64,000 nucleotides of DNA from Arenibacter latericius DSM 15913. Lineage in GTDB: Bacteria; Bacteroidota; Bacteroidia; Flavobacteriales; Flavobacteriaceae. Below the pieces are notes generated by a model. The model saw only the letters and a list, made by a program, of their open reading frames with translations, had not been told where the DNA came from and did no database searches. The stretch spans positions 1 to 64,000 of the forward strand of contig NZ_AUKX01000032.1 of NCBI RefSeq assembly GCF_000424985.1, written 5' to 3'. Shown in pieces: positions 26,499 to 36,360 of the stretch (the first letter of the stretch is position 1; every line of letters begins with the position of its first letter). Made by a program: the position numbers and the translations under genes.

Positions 26499-27248
26499 TT
26501 ATTTTTTGTGATCTGCCAACATATCAATCAAAGTGATTGATGAATCTTCCATATCATTTACAATACTGTCGATTTTTGCAATGATGTAGTTGTAGAAGAT
26601 CTGAAGGATGATCGCTGTAATAAGACCAAATACCGTAGTTAATAATGCTACCTGAATATCACCTGCAATAAGTGAAGCACTCAAGTTACCTACAGCTGCA
26701 ATTTTCTGGAAAGCCTGAATCATCCCGATTACAGTACCCATAAATCCAAGCATAGGTGCAATAGCGATAAATAGAGACAACCAAGAAACGTTCTTTTCTA
26801 ATTGCCCCATTTGAACACCACCGTAAGCAACAACTGCTTTCTCAGCAGATTCGATGCTATCACCAGCTCTTTCCAAACCTTGGTAGTAGATAGAAGCAAC
26901 TGGACCTCTAGTATTTCTACATACTTCTTTAGCAGCTTCAATTCCGCCTGAAGCCAAAGCATCTTCTACTTGCAACTTCAACTTAGTGTTGTTGGTAGTC
27001 GCTAAGTTTAGATAAATAATCCTTTCAATAGCTACAGCCAAGCCTAGGATCAAACATAAAAGTACGATACCCATAAATCCGGCACCACCTTGAATAAATT
27101 GCTCCTTTAACACTTGCGTAAAACCTTTTTCAGCAGCTGGCGCCGCGTCTTGCAAAACTGCCGCCGCAGCTACAACTTTTGCACTTACAGTATTTGTACC
27201 TGCTACAAATAACCCAGCTGTTGCTAGGATAGAGAATAATCTTTTCAT
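26499..27248 (-). CDS. exbB: MotA/TolQ/ExbB proton channel family protein
   Basis: This 249-residue protein has an N-terminal signal-like helix, a membrane helix at about 55-75 and two more at about 155-180 and 200-225. The MotA/TolQ/ExbB signature is present as WLSLFIAIAPMLGFMGTVIG and GDIQVALLTTVFGLITAI. It forms the pentameric proton channel that works with ExbD and TonB. It is the first gene of exbB-(4-TM protein)-exbD-exbD. No consensus promoter is obvious; a TATCTTTA lies about 40 bp upstream. Confidence 0.93.
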   Translation of the reverse strand: MKRLFSILATAGLFVAGTNTVSAKVVAAAAVLQDAAPAAEKGFTQVLKEQFIQGGAGFMGIVLLCLILGLAVAIERIIYLNLATTNNTKLKLQVEDALASGGIEAAKEVCRNTRGPVASIYYQGLERAGDSIESAEKAVVAYGGVQMGQLEKNVSWLSLFIAIAPMLGFMGTVIGMIQAFQKIAAVGNLSASLIAGDIQVALLTTVFGLITAIILQIFYNYIIAKIDSIVNDMEDSSITLIDMLADHKK

Positions 27249-27324
27249 TTTCTAAACTTAATTTTAGTTAGTTAATAAGGGTTAAAGATAAAAAAAATAC
27301 ACAATAAAAAAATAAAACTTAAAG

Positions 27325-27412
27325 CAGAGAGGAAGGGATTCGAACCCTCGATACCCTTTTGGGGTATACACACTTTCCAGGCGTGCGCCTTCGACCACTC
27401 GGCCACCTCTCT
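27325..27412 (-). tRNA. tRNA-Ser (anticodon GGA)
   Basis: On the minus strand the acceptor AGAGAGG pairs with CCTCTCT. The D-arm is GGCCGAGTGG, and the anticodon arm GCACGCCTGGAAAGTGTG gives GGA. A long variable arm (TACCC/GGGTA) marks serine, and the T loop is GTTCGAATC. It is 88 nt long and CCA is not encoded. It stands alone between exbB and the asparaginase gene. Confidence 0.95.
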
Positions 27413-27483
27413 AGTTCGCATTAAATTAACTAGGTGCCAAATAACAAAAAATATATTAGTTAATAAAATTTCGCACCTAATTT

Positions 27484-28515
27484 TTATTGCATTTCTCCTC
27501 TCAGAGATGTTTCAAATATGGTTTTGAACAACTTAGGAGAAATATTATTTCCCAAAAGATACATCATTTTGGCAATTGCTGCCTCTGTAGTGATATCTTT
27601 TCCGTTAATCAAATCCAATTTTCGGAGATGTTCACTGGTCTCATACTGTCCCATTAGCACACTTCCTCCTGAACATTGTGTTACATTCACTACAAATATA
27701 CCGTTTTTAATAGCGCCACCAAGCTCTTTTTTAAACCAATCTTCCATTGGGGCATTACCCGCCCCATAAGTTTCTAATACCAAAGCCTTTAAATTAGGGG
27801 TGTTTAGCACACTATTTAGCAAAGGTTGACCAATACCAGGAAAAATCTTCAAAATAGCCACATTTCGATCCATTTGCTTATGCACTTTAAAGCTTTTCCC
27901 CTTCTTTCCTCTATATAAAGCTTCTCTATTTACCTTTAAATGCACACCAGACTCCGCCAAAGATGGATAATTCATAGACGCAAAAGCCTCAAAGTGCTCC
28001 GCATTAATCTTAGTAGTGCGATTAGCTCTATAGAGTTTATATTCAAAATAAAGGCAAACCTCCTGAATAACCGGTTTATTATTTTCTTGCAAGGCCGCAA
28101 TCTGAATAGAAGTAATCAAGTTTTCCTTAGCATCTGTTCGCAAGTCACCGATAGGAAGCTGAGATCCAGTAAAAACTACAGGCTTTCCTAAATTCTCTAA
28201 CATAAAACTCAATGCAGAAGCAGTATAACTCATAGTATCACTCCCATGCAACACCACAAAGCCATCATATCTCTGGTAATTACTTTCGATTATTTCAGCT
28301 ATTACTACCCAATCCTCAACGTTCATATTAGAGGAATCTATAGGAGCATCAAAAGAAATATTATCAATATCACAATCTAACTGATTCAGCTCTGGGATAT
28401 TCTTCTGCAATTTTTTAAAATTAAAAGCTTTTAATGCCCCAGTATCATAATCTTTGACCATCCCAATGGTTCCTCCTGTATAGATCAGGAGAATTTTTGT
28501 TTTTTTGTTTGTCAC
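27484..28515 (-). CDS. ansA: Type I L-asparaginase
   Basis: From the GTG at 28515 the protein has 343 residues and begins MTNKKTKILLIYTGGTIGM; a TTG two codons upstream is the alternative. The first catalytic threonine lies in YTGGTIG and the second in VLHGSDTMSYTASALSFML, with the conserved lysine in RTDAKENL. It lacks a signal peptide, so it is the cytoplasmic type that deamidates asparagine to aspartate. The C-terminal half has the GAGNAPMEDWF allosteric-type loop region. A tRNA-Ser lies downstream. Confidence 0.93.
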   Translation of the reverse strand: MTNKKTKILLIYTGGTIGMVKDYDTGALKAFNFKKLQKNIPELNQLDCDIDNISFDAPIDSSNMNVEDWVVIAEIIESNYQRYDGFVVLHGSDTMSYTASALSFMLENLGKPVVFTGSQLPIGDLRTDAKENLITSIQIAALQENNKPVIQEVCLYFEYKLYRANRTTKINAEHFEAFASMNYPSLAESGVHLKVNREALYRGKKGKSFKVHKQMDRNVAILKIFPGIGQPLLNSVLNTPNLKALVLETYGAGNAPMEDWFKKELGGAIKNGIFVVNVTQCSGGSVLMGQYETSEHLRKLDLINGKDITTEAAIAKMMYLLGNNISPKLFKTIFETSLRGEMQ

Positions 28516-28667
28516 GGTCAAGTTTTTAATATTAATTCAAAATCCATGTACTGATTTTATAAAGGAAGACTAATGCATAATAAGTCATTATACAATTCTG
28601 CACTCAGAAGATTATCTTACCCCTCTAAGGTTTAGTTTTTTTTAACAATATAAACCTTCAAAAAAAA

Positions 28668-29435
28668 CTACACTCCAAAAACGACTTTGGAATTAGCAGT
28701 GGTAATAGCTGCAACTTCAGCAACCTCCATATTATATAAGGACGCTACTTTTTCTAACACCTGCACCACATAAGAACTTTCATTTCGTTTTCCCCTAAAA
28801 GGAGTAGGCGCTAAGTAAGGTGAATCTGTCTCTAGCACTATATGCTTAAGATCTATCTTATTTAAAAAGGTATCGATTTTACCATTTTTAAAGGTAACCA
28901 CTCCCCCAATACCCAACTTCATATTATAAGAAATAGCCCTTTTTGCCTGCTCGTAATCCCCAGTAAAACAATGAAAAATTCCAAAAAGATCATCCCCTTT
29001 TTCGGATTCTAGAATGTCGAAAATCTCATCAAACCCATCCCTACAATGGATCACTATAGGATATTCATATTTTTTCGCCCACTGAATTTGCTGCTTAAAA
29101 GCAATCTTTTGTTGCTCTAAAAAACTTTTATCCCAATAGAGATCTATACCAATTTCCCCAACTGCATAAAATTTTCTAGAGGCCAACATTTCCTCTACAT
29201 GAGCCAGTTCTTCTTTATAATTCTCTTTCACAGAAGTAGGATGCAATCCCATCATTAAAAAAACGTGGTCTGGATAGTCTTTTTCCAACTTTAACATAGA
29301 ATCCGTATAAGTGGAATCTATAGCGGGAATAAAAAATCGCTCCACGCCTAACTCCAAGGCTTTACTTATCACCAATTCCCTATCCTCTTCAAAAAGCTCA
29401 CTATATAAATGAGTATGCGTATCCGTTATTATCAT
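28668..29435 (-). CDS. TatD family metal-dependent hydrolase
   Basis: This 255-residue TIM-barrel hydrolase has all metal ligands: DTHTHLYSE, GEIGIDLYWD, IVIHCRDGFDE, FHCFTGD and LETDSPYLAP. TatD proteins act as DNases and in quality control of nucleic acids; the exact substrate here is not shown. It is cytoplasmic. It is divergent from the retropepsin-like gene with 37 bp between start codons, so the two probably share a promoter region. Confidence 0.93.
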   Translation of the reverse strand: MIITDTHTHLYSELFEEDRELVISKALELGVERFFIPAIDSTYTDSMLKLEKDYPDHVFLMMGLHPTSVKENYKEELAHVEEMLASRKFYAVGEIGIDLYWDKSFLEQQKIAFKQQIQWAKKYEYPIVIHCRDGFDEIFDILESEKGDDLFGIFHCFTGDYEQAKRAISYNMKLGIGGVVTFKNGKIDTFLNKIDLKHIVLETDSPYLAPTPFRGKRNESSYVVQVLEKVASLYNMEVAEVAAITTANSKVVFGV

Positions 29436-29472
29436 GCAACAAAAATAAGATTATCTTTGACAAAAAAAGTAC

Positions 29473-29913
29473 ATGGCTAGCCTGAAATCATTTCTCAAAA
29501 AGAAAAACTATATCTCTATTCCCCTCACCCTTACAGCCACCAATCATTTTGAAATAAAGGTATCTATCAATGGAGTAGAAGGACTCTTTATCTTAGACAC
29601 CGGAGCTTCTAACACCTGCATCGGAATGGATAAAATAGAGCACTTTAAATTAAACTCAAAAGACTCAGAAATAAAGGCAGCAGGGGCTGGAGCTACTGAA
29701 ATGCTAACTAAGCTATCCACAAAAAATAAAATTGAAATTGGGAAATGGGTTAAGAAAAAACACAAGATAGTTCTCTTTGACCTTGTACACGTAAATGAGG
29801 CATTAACCTCACATAACGCCATGCCCGTAGACGGTATTATTGGGGCCGACTTACTACAAAAAGGGAAAGCCATCATAGACTATAAAAAGACAAGACTTTA
29901 TTTAAAACAATAA
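29473..29913 (+). CDS. Single-domain retropepsin-like aspartic protease
   Basis: This 146-residue protein has the active-site sequence FILDTGASNTCIG and a second conserved GIIGADLL flap/psi loop, as in retroviral-type aspartic proteases. One domain means it must dimerise to form the active site. No clear signal peptide is present. The flavobacterial role is unknown. A bidirectional terminator follows. Confidence 0.85.
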   Translation: MASLKSFLKKKNYISIPLTLTATNHFEIKVSINGVEGLFILDTGASNTCIGMDKIEHFKLNSKDSEIKAAGAGATEMLTKLSTKNKIEIGKWVKKKHKIVLFDLVHVNEALTSHNAMPVDGIIGADLLQKGKAIIDYKKTRLYLKQ

Positions 29914-29949
29914 ATCGCTACTTCAAAATATATTGTTCTCTAAAAAAAT

Positions 29950-29982
29950 AAGGCCCGCCAGATTTATAATCTAGCGGGCCTT
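29950..29982. terminator. Bidirectional intrinsic terminator
   Basis: AAGGCCCGC-c-AGATT and AATCT-a-GCGGGCCTT form a long stem with one mismatch. It has an A-rich run on the left and TT at the right end of the stem followed by TTATAATTTT. It closes the convergent protease and odhB genes. Confidence 0.88.
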
Positions 29983-30004
29983 TTATAATTTTCTTGGTAG
30001 ATTA

Positions 30005-31225
30005 TTACATCTCCAAGGCTTTCTTAACGTTATTATCCATCAACAATTCTTCTGGATTCTCCAAAGCTTCTTTAACGGCAACCAAGAAACCTACAGACTC
30101 CTTACCGTCTATAATTCTGTGATCATAAGATAATGCTACATACATTATAGGCGCTATAGCAATTGCACCATCTCTAGCAATAGGACGCTCTACAATATTG
30201 TGCATTCCTAAAATAGCGCTCTGTGGAGGGTTAATAATAGGAGTAGACAACATAGAACCGAACACCCCACCGTTAGTAATAGTAAAAGTACCTCCAGTCA
30301 TCTCATCAACAGTAATATCTCCCTCACGTGCTCTTAGAGCTAATCTTTTAACTTCAGCTTCTATACCTCTAAAGCTTAAATTCTCTGCGTTTCTAATTAC
30401 AGGCACCATCAGTCCTTTTGGACCAGATACTGCAATACTGATATCACAGAAATCGTAAGAAATCATCTCATTCCCATCTATCATGGAATTTACTGCAGGG
30501 TACATTTGCAAAGCTCTTATAACCGCTTTGGTAAAGAAAGACATAAAACCAAGCCCTACATTATGCTTATTTTTAAAGTCTTCTTTATACTGTGATCTCA
30601 AATTAAATATAGCAGACATATCCACCTCATTAAAAGTGGTTAGCATTGCTGTTTCGTTCTTTGCAGACACTAATCGCTCTGCCACTTTACGACGCAACAT
30701 AGACAATCTAGAACGCGATTGCTCTCTAGAACCACCCGTTGGCGTCCCCATAGATGGAACCGCTTTTATAGCATCTTCCTTGGTTACCCTACCATCTTTA
30801 CCTGTACCTTTTATAGTAGCAGGATTTATTTCTTTTTCTGCTAAGATTTTTTTTGCTGCAGGCGATGCTGTTCCTGTGGCATAAGTATCCTTAGTAGATT
30901 TTTCTGCTACAGGCTTTTCTGCAGCCTTCTTTTCTTCTGGCTTACTTTCCGGCGCCTCTTCTTTCTTAGCAGCACCTTCTGGCTTGGCTGCACTGGTATC
31001 AATTAAGCAGACAACAGCCCCTACCGCTACCGCATCACCAACCTCAGCTTTTAATGTAATAACCCCACTTTCCTCTGCAGGTAACTCCAAGGTAGCCTTA
31101 TCAGAATCAACCTCAGCGATAGCCTGATCTTTTTCTACATAATCCCCATCACTCACCAACCATTCCGCTATCTCTACTTCAGTTATAGACTCCCCTGGGG
31201 AAGGAACTTTCATTTCTAAAATCAT
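30005..31225 (-). CDS. odhB: 2-oxoglutarate dehydrogenase E2 (dihydrolipoamide succinyltransferase)
   Basis: This 406-residue protein has a lipoyl domain (1-77; lipoylated Lys in [13 protein letters not shown]) and a charged Ala/Lys/Glu linker. The peripheral E3-binding domain (about 120-155: [18 protein letters not shown]) and the catalytic acyltransferase domain, with the active histidine in [17 protein letters not shown], complete it. It transfers succinyl groups to CoA in the TCA cycle. Its 5' neighbour odhA ends 93 bp upstream on the same strand, forming an E1-E2 operon. E3 is not encoded here. Confidence 0.96.
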   Translation of the reverse strand: MILEMKVPSPGESITEVEIAEWLVSDGDYVEKDQAIAEVDSDKATLELPAEESGVITLKAEVGDAVAVGAVVCLIDTSAAKPEGAAKKEEAPESKPEEKKAAEKPVAEKSTKDTYATGTASPAAKKILAEKEINPATIKGTGKDGRVTKEDAIKAVPSMGTPTGGSREQSRSRLSMLRRKVAERLVSAKNETAMLTTFNEVDMSAIFNLRSQYKEDFKNKHNVGLGFMSFFTKAVIRALQMYPAVNSMIDGNEMISYDFCDISIAVSGPKGLMVPVIRNAENLSFRGIEAEVKRLALRAREGDITVDEMTGGTFTITNGGVFGSMLSTPIINPPQSAILGMHNIVERPIARDGAIAIAPIMYVALSYDHRIIDGKESVGFLVAVKEALENPEELLMDNNVKKALEM

Positions 31226-31318
31226 TTGCTATAATTTTAATTTTTGATTTGTCTTATTTTCTCTCCAATAATATAATAAATTATCAGAATTATTTTAGCT
31301 GCATATTACCGCAGTTCC

Positions 31319-34138
31319 TTATTTCTTTTTTGCTTCTTTTCTTGCCTCTTCAGGATTCCTACTCATATTGTTCTTTTCAATATCGAACACGTAATCTATC
31401 ACCTGCTGATGGCGACGCTTAGAACGCACTGCACTACCGGCAGACGGGGAAGCGTAAAACCTTCTAGATGCTACTCTAAACTTATGAGCTTCACTAAAGT
31501 GCATCACAATATGCCCCCAAGCTCCCATGTTTCTTGGTTCTTCCTGAGCCCACACAATATCATCGGCAAATTTATACTTTTTCATGATAGCCTTAATCTG
31601 ACTAGAAGGCATAGGGAACAGTTGTTCTATCCTTACCAAAGCCACATCATCCCGGTTATTTTCTTCTTTAACCGCCAAGAGGTCGTAGTAAAACTTACCA
31701 GTACAGAATACTAAGCTTTTAATCTTTTTCACATCAGCAGTAGCATCGTCTATCACTTCTTGGAACTTACCATCGTAAAATTCCTCCACGGTAGAAACAG
31801 CACGCGGATGCCTTAAAAGACTTTTTGGAGTGAAAACAATTAACGGCTTTCTAAAATTCACCTTCATCTGTCTCCTTAACAAATGGAATAAGTTTGCAGG
31901 AGTTGTAACATCAGCAACATACATATTATCTATAGCACATAGTTGCAAATAGCGCTCCATACGTGCCGATGAATGCTCTGCACCTTGACCTTCATAACCA
32001 TGTGGCAATAACATTACCAAACCATTTTGCAACTTCCACTTATCTTCAGCAGCAGAAATATATTGGTCGATCATTATTTGAGCACCATTACTAAAGTCAC
32101 CAAACTGAGCCTCCCAAATAGTTAATGTATTTGGACTTGCCATTGCGTAACCATAATCGAAACCTACCACTCCATATTCCGATAATAGGGAGTTATAAAT
32201 TTGGAAATCGCCCTGATCCTTAGAGATGTTATTAAGCAACATCACCTCTTCTTCACTCTCTTCTACTTTCATTACCGCATGACGGTGAGAGAAAGTACCT
32301 CTTTCTACATCCTGACCAGACATACGAACACCATACCCTTCCTCTAGCAAGGAACCATAAGCCAATAATTCTCCCATAGCCCAATCCAAAGAATTCTTTT
32401 TAAAGAACATATCTTTTCGGTCTTGAACCAATCGTTCTACTTTTCGCAAGAACTTCTTACCCTTAGGCAATTCTGTTATTACTTTCGCTATTTCGGTAAG
32501 CTTCTCCTTACTATAGGTAGTATCCACTGGATCTAGCATCTCCCAATCCCTAACATATTGGAATCCTTTCCATTCATCAGCCATAAATGGTGTGATGATT
32601 GTTTTGTCTTCCTTTCTAGAGTCTTCTAATTCCTCTTCTAGATCAGCTTTATATTGTTTTTCTAATTCTTTTACATAATCTTCACCAATAACACCTTGCT
32701 CTATTAAAGATTCCGCATAGATATCTCTTGCGTTTTTGTGCTTAGCGATTGCCTTATATAATTTAGGCTGGGTGAATCTAGGCTCATCCCCTTCATTATG
32801 CCCATACTTCCTATATCCCAAAAGATCTAAGAAGACATCCCTTTTAAAGCGCATTCTAAACTCCAGAGCAAAAGTAGCAGCATGTACTACCGCTTCAGCA
32901 TCATCAGCATTTACGTGCAACACTGGACTCAAAGTTACTTTAGCTACATCTGTACAGTAAGTAGAACTACGAGCATCCAAATAGTTAGTAGTAAATCCTA
33001 TCTGATTATTTACAACTACGTGTATAGTACCATTAGTTTTATACCCGTCTAAGGAAGCCATTTGAACCACCTCATAAACGAGCCCCTGACCAGCAATAGC
33101 TGCATCTCCGTGAACTACAATAGGTAATATCTTAGAGAACTCGTCCGGGAAATGAACGTCTTGTTTTGCCCTAGTAATCCCTTCTACCACTGCACCTACA
33201 GTTTCTAAGTGCGAAGGGTTAGGAGCGATATTCATTTTAATTTTCTTACCACTTCTAGTCTTTCGTTCGGATGTCCAACCAAGGTGATATTTTACGTCGC
33301 CATCAAAAATCTCCTGATCATAATCCTTCCCGTCAAACTCGCTAAAAATATCTTTTGCCTCCTTACCAAAGATATTGGTAAGTACATTTAATCGACCTCT
33401 ATGGGCCATCCCCATAACAAATTGCTCCACTCCCATTTCGGCAGCCTTTTCTACCATAACATCTAAGGCCGGAATCAATGATTCGTTCCCCTCCAAGGAG
33501 AAACGTTTTTGACCTACGTATTTGGTATGGAGAAATCCTTCAAAAGATACCGCTTCGTTCAGTTTCTTTAGGATATGCTTCTTTTCCTCTGCATTAAAAT
33601 TAGGATGGTTATCATTTACATTCAACCAATCTTGTATCCATTTTACCCTTTCTGGGTTTCGGATATACATATATTCTACACCAATAGCATCACAATAGAT
33701 ATTGGTAAGATGCTCTATGATATTTTCAAGTGTGCTTGGACCAATACCCAATATCTCCCCTGCTGTAAATACAGTTCCTAAATCGGATTGCTCTAGACCA
33801 AACTCCTCCAAATCCAAGGTAGGGAAGTATTGTCTTCTCTCCCTTACTGGGTTAGTTTTAGTAAAGAGATGCCCTCTAGTCCTATAGCCGTCTATTAAAC
33901 GGACCACCTGAAATTCCTTTTGCAAGGCCTTGGGCACATCTATCGATTGCCCCTCCACATTGGAAGACGGTGGCGTTTCTAACGCAAGTCCATCACCAGC
34001 ACTCTCCGCTCCAAAATCGAAACCTTGGAAGAAAGCTCGCCAACTAGGCTCTACACTATCGGGGTTAATTAAATACTTGTCGTATAATTCTGCAAAAAAT
34101 GAAGTATGTGCAGCGTTTAAAAAAGAATATTTATCCAT
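31319..34138 (-). CDS. odhA: 2-oxoglutarate dehydrogenase E1 component
   Basis: Starting at ATG 34138 the protein has 939 residues and begins MDKYSFLNAAHTSFFAELYDKY, the normal flavobacterial start; a frame 18 codons longer runs through the putative -7 box. Thiamine-diphosphate motifs are present: MGMAHRGRLNVLTN, HGDAAIAGQGLVYEV and the GDEPRFTQP region. The C-terminal transketolase-like part shows AQFGDFSNGAQIMIDQ and LPHGYEGQGAEHSSAR. It decarboxylates 2-oxoglutarate and passes the succinyl group to OdhB. It is complete. Confidence 0.96.
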   Translation of the reverse strand: MDKYSFLNAAHTSFFAELYDKYLINPDSVEPSWRAFFQGFDFGAESAGDGLALETPPSSNVEGQSIDVPKALQKEFQVVRLIDGYRTRGHLFTKTNPVRERRQYFPTLDLEEFGLEQSDLGTVFTAGEILGIGPSTLENIIEHLTNIYCDAIGVEYMYIRNPERVKWIQDWLNVNDNHPNFNAEEKKHILKKLNEAVSFEGFLHTKYVGQKRFSLEGNESLIPALDVMVEKAAEMGVEQFVMGMAHRGRLNVLTNIFGKEAKDIFSEFDGKDYDQEIFDGDVKYHLGWTSERKTRSGKKIKMNIAPNPSHLETVGAVVEGITRAKQDVHFPDEFSKILPIVVHGDAAIAGQGLVYEVVQMASLDGYKTNGTIHVVVNNQIGFTTNYLDARSSTYCTDVAKVTLSPVLHVNADDAEAVVHAATFALEFRMRFKRDVFLDLLGYRKYGHNEGDEPRFTQPKLYKAIAKHKNARDIYAESLIEQGVIGEDYVKELEKQYKADLEEELEDSRKEDKTIITPFMADEWKGFQYVRDWEMLDPVDTTYSKEKLTEIAKVITELPKGKKFLRKVERLVQDRKDMFFKKNSLDWAMGELLAYGSLLEEGYGVRMSGQDVERGTFSHRHAVMKVEESEEEVMLLNNISKDQGDFQIYNSLLSEYGVVGFDYGYAMASPNTLTIWEAQFGDFSNGAQIMIDQYISAAEDKWKLQNGLVMLLPHGYEGQGAEHSSARMERYLQLCAIDNMYVADVTTPANLFHLLRRQMKVNFRKPLIVFTPKSLLRHPRAVSTVEEFYDGKFQEVIDDATADVKKIKSLVFCTGKFYYDLLAVKEENNRDDVALVRIEQLFPMPSSQIKAIMKKYKFADDIVWAQEEPRNMGAWGHIVMHFSEAHKFRVASRRFYASPSAGSAVRSKRRHQQVIDYVFDIEKNNMSRNPEEARKEAKKK

Positions 34139-34173
34139 GAAAAAATTCTCTGTCTTTTGATCAAAATTTAAAT

Positions 34174-34181
34174 CAAAAATA
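34174..34181 (-). promoter_or_regulatory. -7 box of odhA-odhB
   Basis: The minus strand reads TATTTTTG, matching TAnnTTTG, 35 bp before ATG 34138. No TTTG is seen at the usual -33 spacing, so activation by another factor or a weak -33 is possible. Confidence 0.4.
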
Positions 34182-34242
34182 CAACTTTTCACATATCTAA
34201 GCTTATCTTAGGCATAATATTGACAAATATTTAGGATTCACT

Positions 34243-34773
34243 ATGAAAAAAAGAGCCTATTTACAATCACTGAAATATTTTTTACTGTTTTTCAGCTTTT
34301 TAACCACGCTTTGTCATTCTCAACAAAATCAGAATCAATCTAATTTTTGGAATAAAGTACAGATTGGAGGAGGTTTAGGTCTTGGAATTGGAAATAAAAG
34401 CTTTAACGCTTCTCTATCTCCTTCAGCAATTTACAGAGCAACTAATGAATTTAGTACGGGAGTAGCACTCAATGTTAATTATGCAAAATTTGATAACGCC
34501 AAACTTATGGCGTATGGTGGATCTATATTAACCTTCTACAATCCAATTCCAATAGTGCAATTCTCTGCAGAATTAGAACAGCTAAGGATAAACAACAGCG
34601 TTAAAATAAACGGTGAAAATCACACTTCTTCCTATTGGTCTCCTGCCTTATTTGCGGGGATTGGGTATAGCCTACCGAATATTACCATGGGAGTGAGATA
34701 CAACCTTTTACACGACAATCAGAAAAGTATTTATTCCAATGCCTGGATGCCATTTGTTAGGGTGTACTTCTAA
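34243..34773 (+). CDS. Small outer-membrane beta-barrel protein
   Basis: This 176-residue protein has a signal peptide (FLTTLCHSQ) followed by about eight alternating amphipathic strands such as VQIGGGLGLGIG and FSTGVALNVNYAKF, ending with the aromatic terminus WMPFVRVYF. This is the pattern of an 8-stranded barrel. Homologues next to odhA have, as I recall, sometimes been labelled alpha-ketoglutarate decarboxylase; nothing in the sequence supports that. It is divergent from odhA and its function is unknown. Confidence 0.75.
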   Translation: MKKRAYLQSLKYFLLFFSFLTTLCHSQQNQNQSNFWNKVQIGGGLGLGIGNKSFNASLSPSAIYRATNEFSTGVALNVNYAKFDNAKLMAYGGSILTFYNPIPIVQFSAELEQLRINNSVKINGENHTSSYWSPALFAGIGYSLPNITMGVRYNLLHDNQKSIYSNAWMPFVRVYF

Positions 34774-34774
34774 T

Positions 34775-35131
34775 TCACGATCCGTATTTCTTTCGGAACC
34801 ACACTTTCTGCCATTCTCTTTTTAGAATCTCAAAGCTCACTTCCCCAGAAATTTCTACCACATCATTACTCTTAATGGCTTTTACCACCTTTTCCGGAAC
34901 ATCTACAATGTAAAGAAGGTTTAAATATTCCGTAAACCTTTCCATCATCAGGTAGTAAATTTTTTCATGGATTATTGTCTTTAAATCCATGGGCAAAACA
35001 TCATCAGGAAAATCTACATATACGTTAGCAAGGGTAAAGTCTTTTTTCAGCTGAATTACAAGCTCGTTATATAGACTATTATCCTGAGCATATTCCAAGA
35101 GTGTCGCAATATTGGAAAATTGTTGAACCAT
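34775..35131 (-). CDS. Conserved hypothetical protein, 118 aa
   Basis: This soluble alpha/beta protein has no signal peptide or membrane helix. It is rich in aromatic and acidic residues (LLEYAQDNSLYNELVIQLKKDF and EILKREWQKVWFRKKYG, for example). I do not recognise a family. It ends one base after the end of the convergent barrel gene. The ORF has normal composition for the region and is probably real. Confidence 0.6.
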   Translation of the reverse strand: MVQQFSNIATLLEYAQDNSLYNELVIQLKKDFTLANVYVDFPDDVLPMDLKTIIHEKIYYLMMERFTEYLNLLYIVDVPEKVVKAIKSNDVVEISGEVSFEILKREWQKVWFRKKYGS

Positions 35132-35281
35132 ATGCTTTTTATGAATTTTCTACATGGTGTTTAATGCAACCTTCATTAACCCTCACGCATCTTCCTCTGC
35201 AAAACTTACCAACTATCCCTAGGGGTTATATCCCATACTTTAGTGGAAACAACCCCTTAGGTAGTAATTATTTTTGATATA

Positions 35282-36307
35282 CTAAACCGACTCTTTCCTA
35301 ACTCTTTGCTCCCAAAGCCAAGCAGATTTCATTGCTTCATCCAAAGAAGACTCCGCTTTCCATCCTAGCACTTCATTAGCTTTAGTAGTATCTGCATAGG
35401 CGGTCATAATATCCCCTGGCCTACGCCCTACAATTTTATAGTTCAATTTCTTACCAGAAACTCTTTCAAAACTCTGAATCACTTCCAAAACGGAGCTTCC
35501 TTTTCCAGTCCCTACATTAAATACTTCGTAATTCTCTTCATTCTTACCATCTAATAGACGTTCTAAGGCAACAACGTGTGCTTTAGCCAAGTCTACCACA
35601 TGAATGTAGTCTCTAATACAAGTACCGTCTTCTGTTGGGTAATCCCCACCAAAGACAGATATCTGCTCTCTAATTCCGGCTCCTGTTTGGGTTACAAAAG
35701 GCACTAAGTTTTGAGGCACCCCTATTGGCAATTCCCCAATCTCTGCAGAAGGATGTGCTCCCATTGGGTTAAAATACCTTAGAGCAATAGCATTAATAGC
35801 AGGAGTTACCTTGCAAGTTTCCTGAATAATCTCTTCCCCTATCTGCTTTGTATTTCCATATGGCGATTCCGCTGCCTTTACCGGTGCATCCTCGGTAATA
35901 GGCATTTTATCGGCCTGACCATAAACCGTACAAGAAGAACTAAAAATAAAACTAGCACGCTGCTTTTTAGATAACTCTTTTAAAAGGTACACTAGGGTAC
36001 CAATATTATTTTCATAGTACAGCAAAGGCTTTTCTACACTTTCACCTACTGCTTTAGAAGCGGCAAAATGGATTACACCAGCAATATCTTGATGCCTTTT
36101 AAAGAAATCTTCCACCTTGGATTTTTCCTTAAGATCTATTTTTTCAAATTCAGGTCTTTTCCCAGTAATAGCCACTATTCCGTCTAATACCTTTTCTGTA
36201 GAATTGGAAAGGTCGTCTATGATAACCACTTCAAAACCTTTCTTCTGTAATTCTACTGTTGTATGAGACCCAATAAACCCTAGACCTCCTGTTACTACTA
36301 TTTTCAT
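35282..36307 (-). CDS. galE: UDP-glucose 4-epimerase
   Basis: This 341-residue extended SDR enzyme interconverts UDP-glucose and UDP-galactose. The NAD-binding motif GGLGFIGSHT is at the N-terminus. The catalytic tyrosine and lysine lie in SPYGNTKQIGEEI, preceded by FSSSCTVYG. The substrate motif RYFNPMGAHPS and the C-terminal GRRPGDIMTAYADT are typical of GalE. It lies 53 bp downstream of a sugar aminotransferase on the same strand, which suggests a surface-polysaccharide function. Confidence 0.93.
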   Translation of the reverse strand: MKIVVTGGLGFIGSHTTVELQKKGFEVVIIDDLSNSTEKVLDGIVAITGKRPEFEKIDLKEKSKVEDFFKRHQDIAGVIHFAASKAVGESVEKPLLYYENNIGTLVYLLKELSKKQRASFIFSSSCTVYGQADKMPITEDAPVKAAESPYGNTKQIGEEIIQETCKVTPAINAIALRYFNPMGAHPSAEIGELPIGVPQNLVPFVTQTGAGIREQISVFGGDYPTEDGTCIRDYIHVVDLAKAHVVALERLLDGKNEENYEVFNVGTGKGSSVLEVIQSFERVSGKKLNYKIVGRRPGDIMTAYADTTKANEVLGWKAESSLDEAMKSAWLWEQRVRKESV

Positions 36308-36360
36308 TATCTTATTATTGTAATTGATTAGTTATGGCTGCGCAACTCTTTATACTAAGC

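Noticed and set aside
34243-34773. Alpha-ketoglutarate decarboxylase label for the small barrel protein
   Set aside because: The 176-aa sequence has a signal peptide and beta-barrel pattern and no thiamine-diphosphate motifs; such a label would come only from its neighbour odhA.
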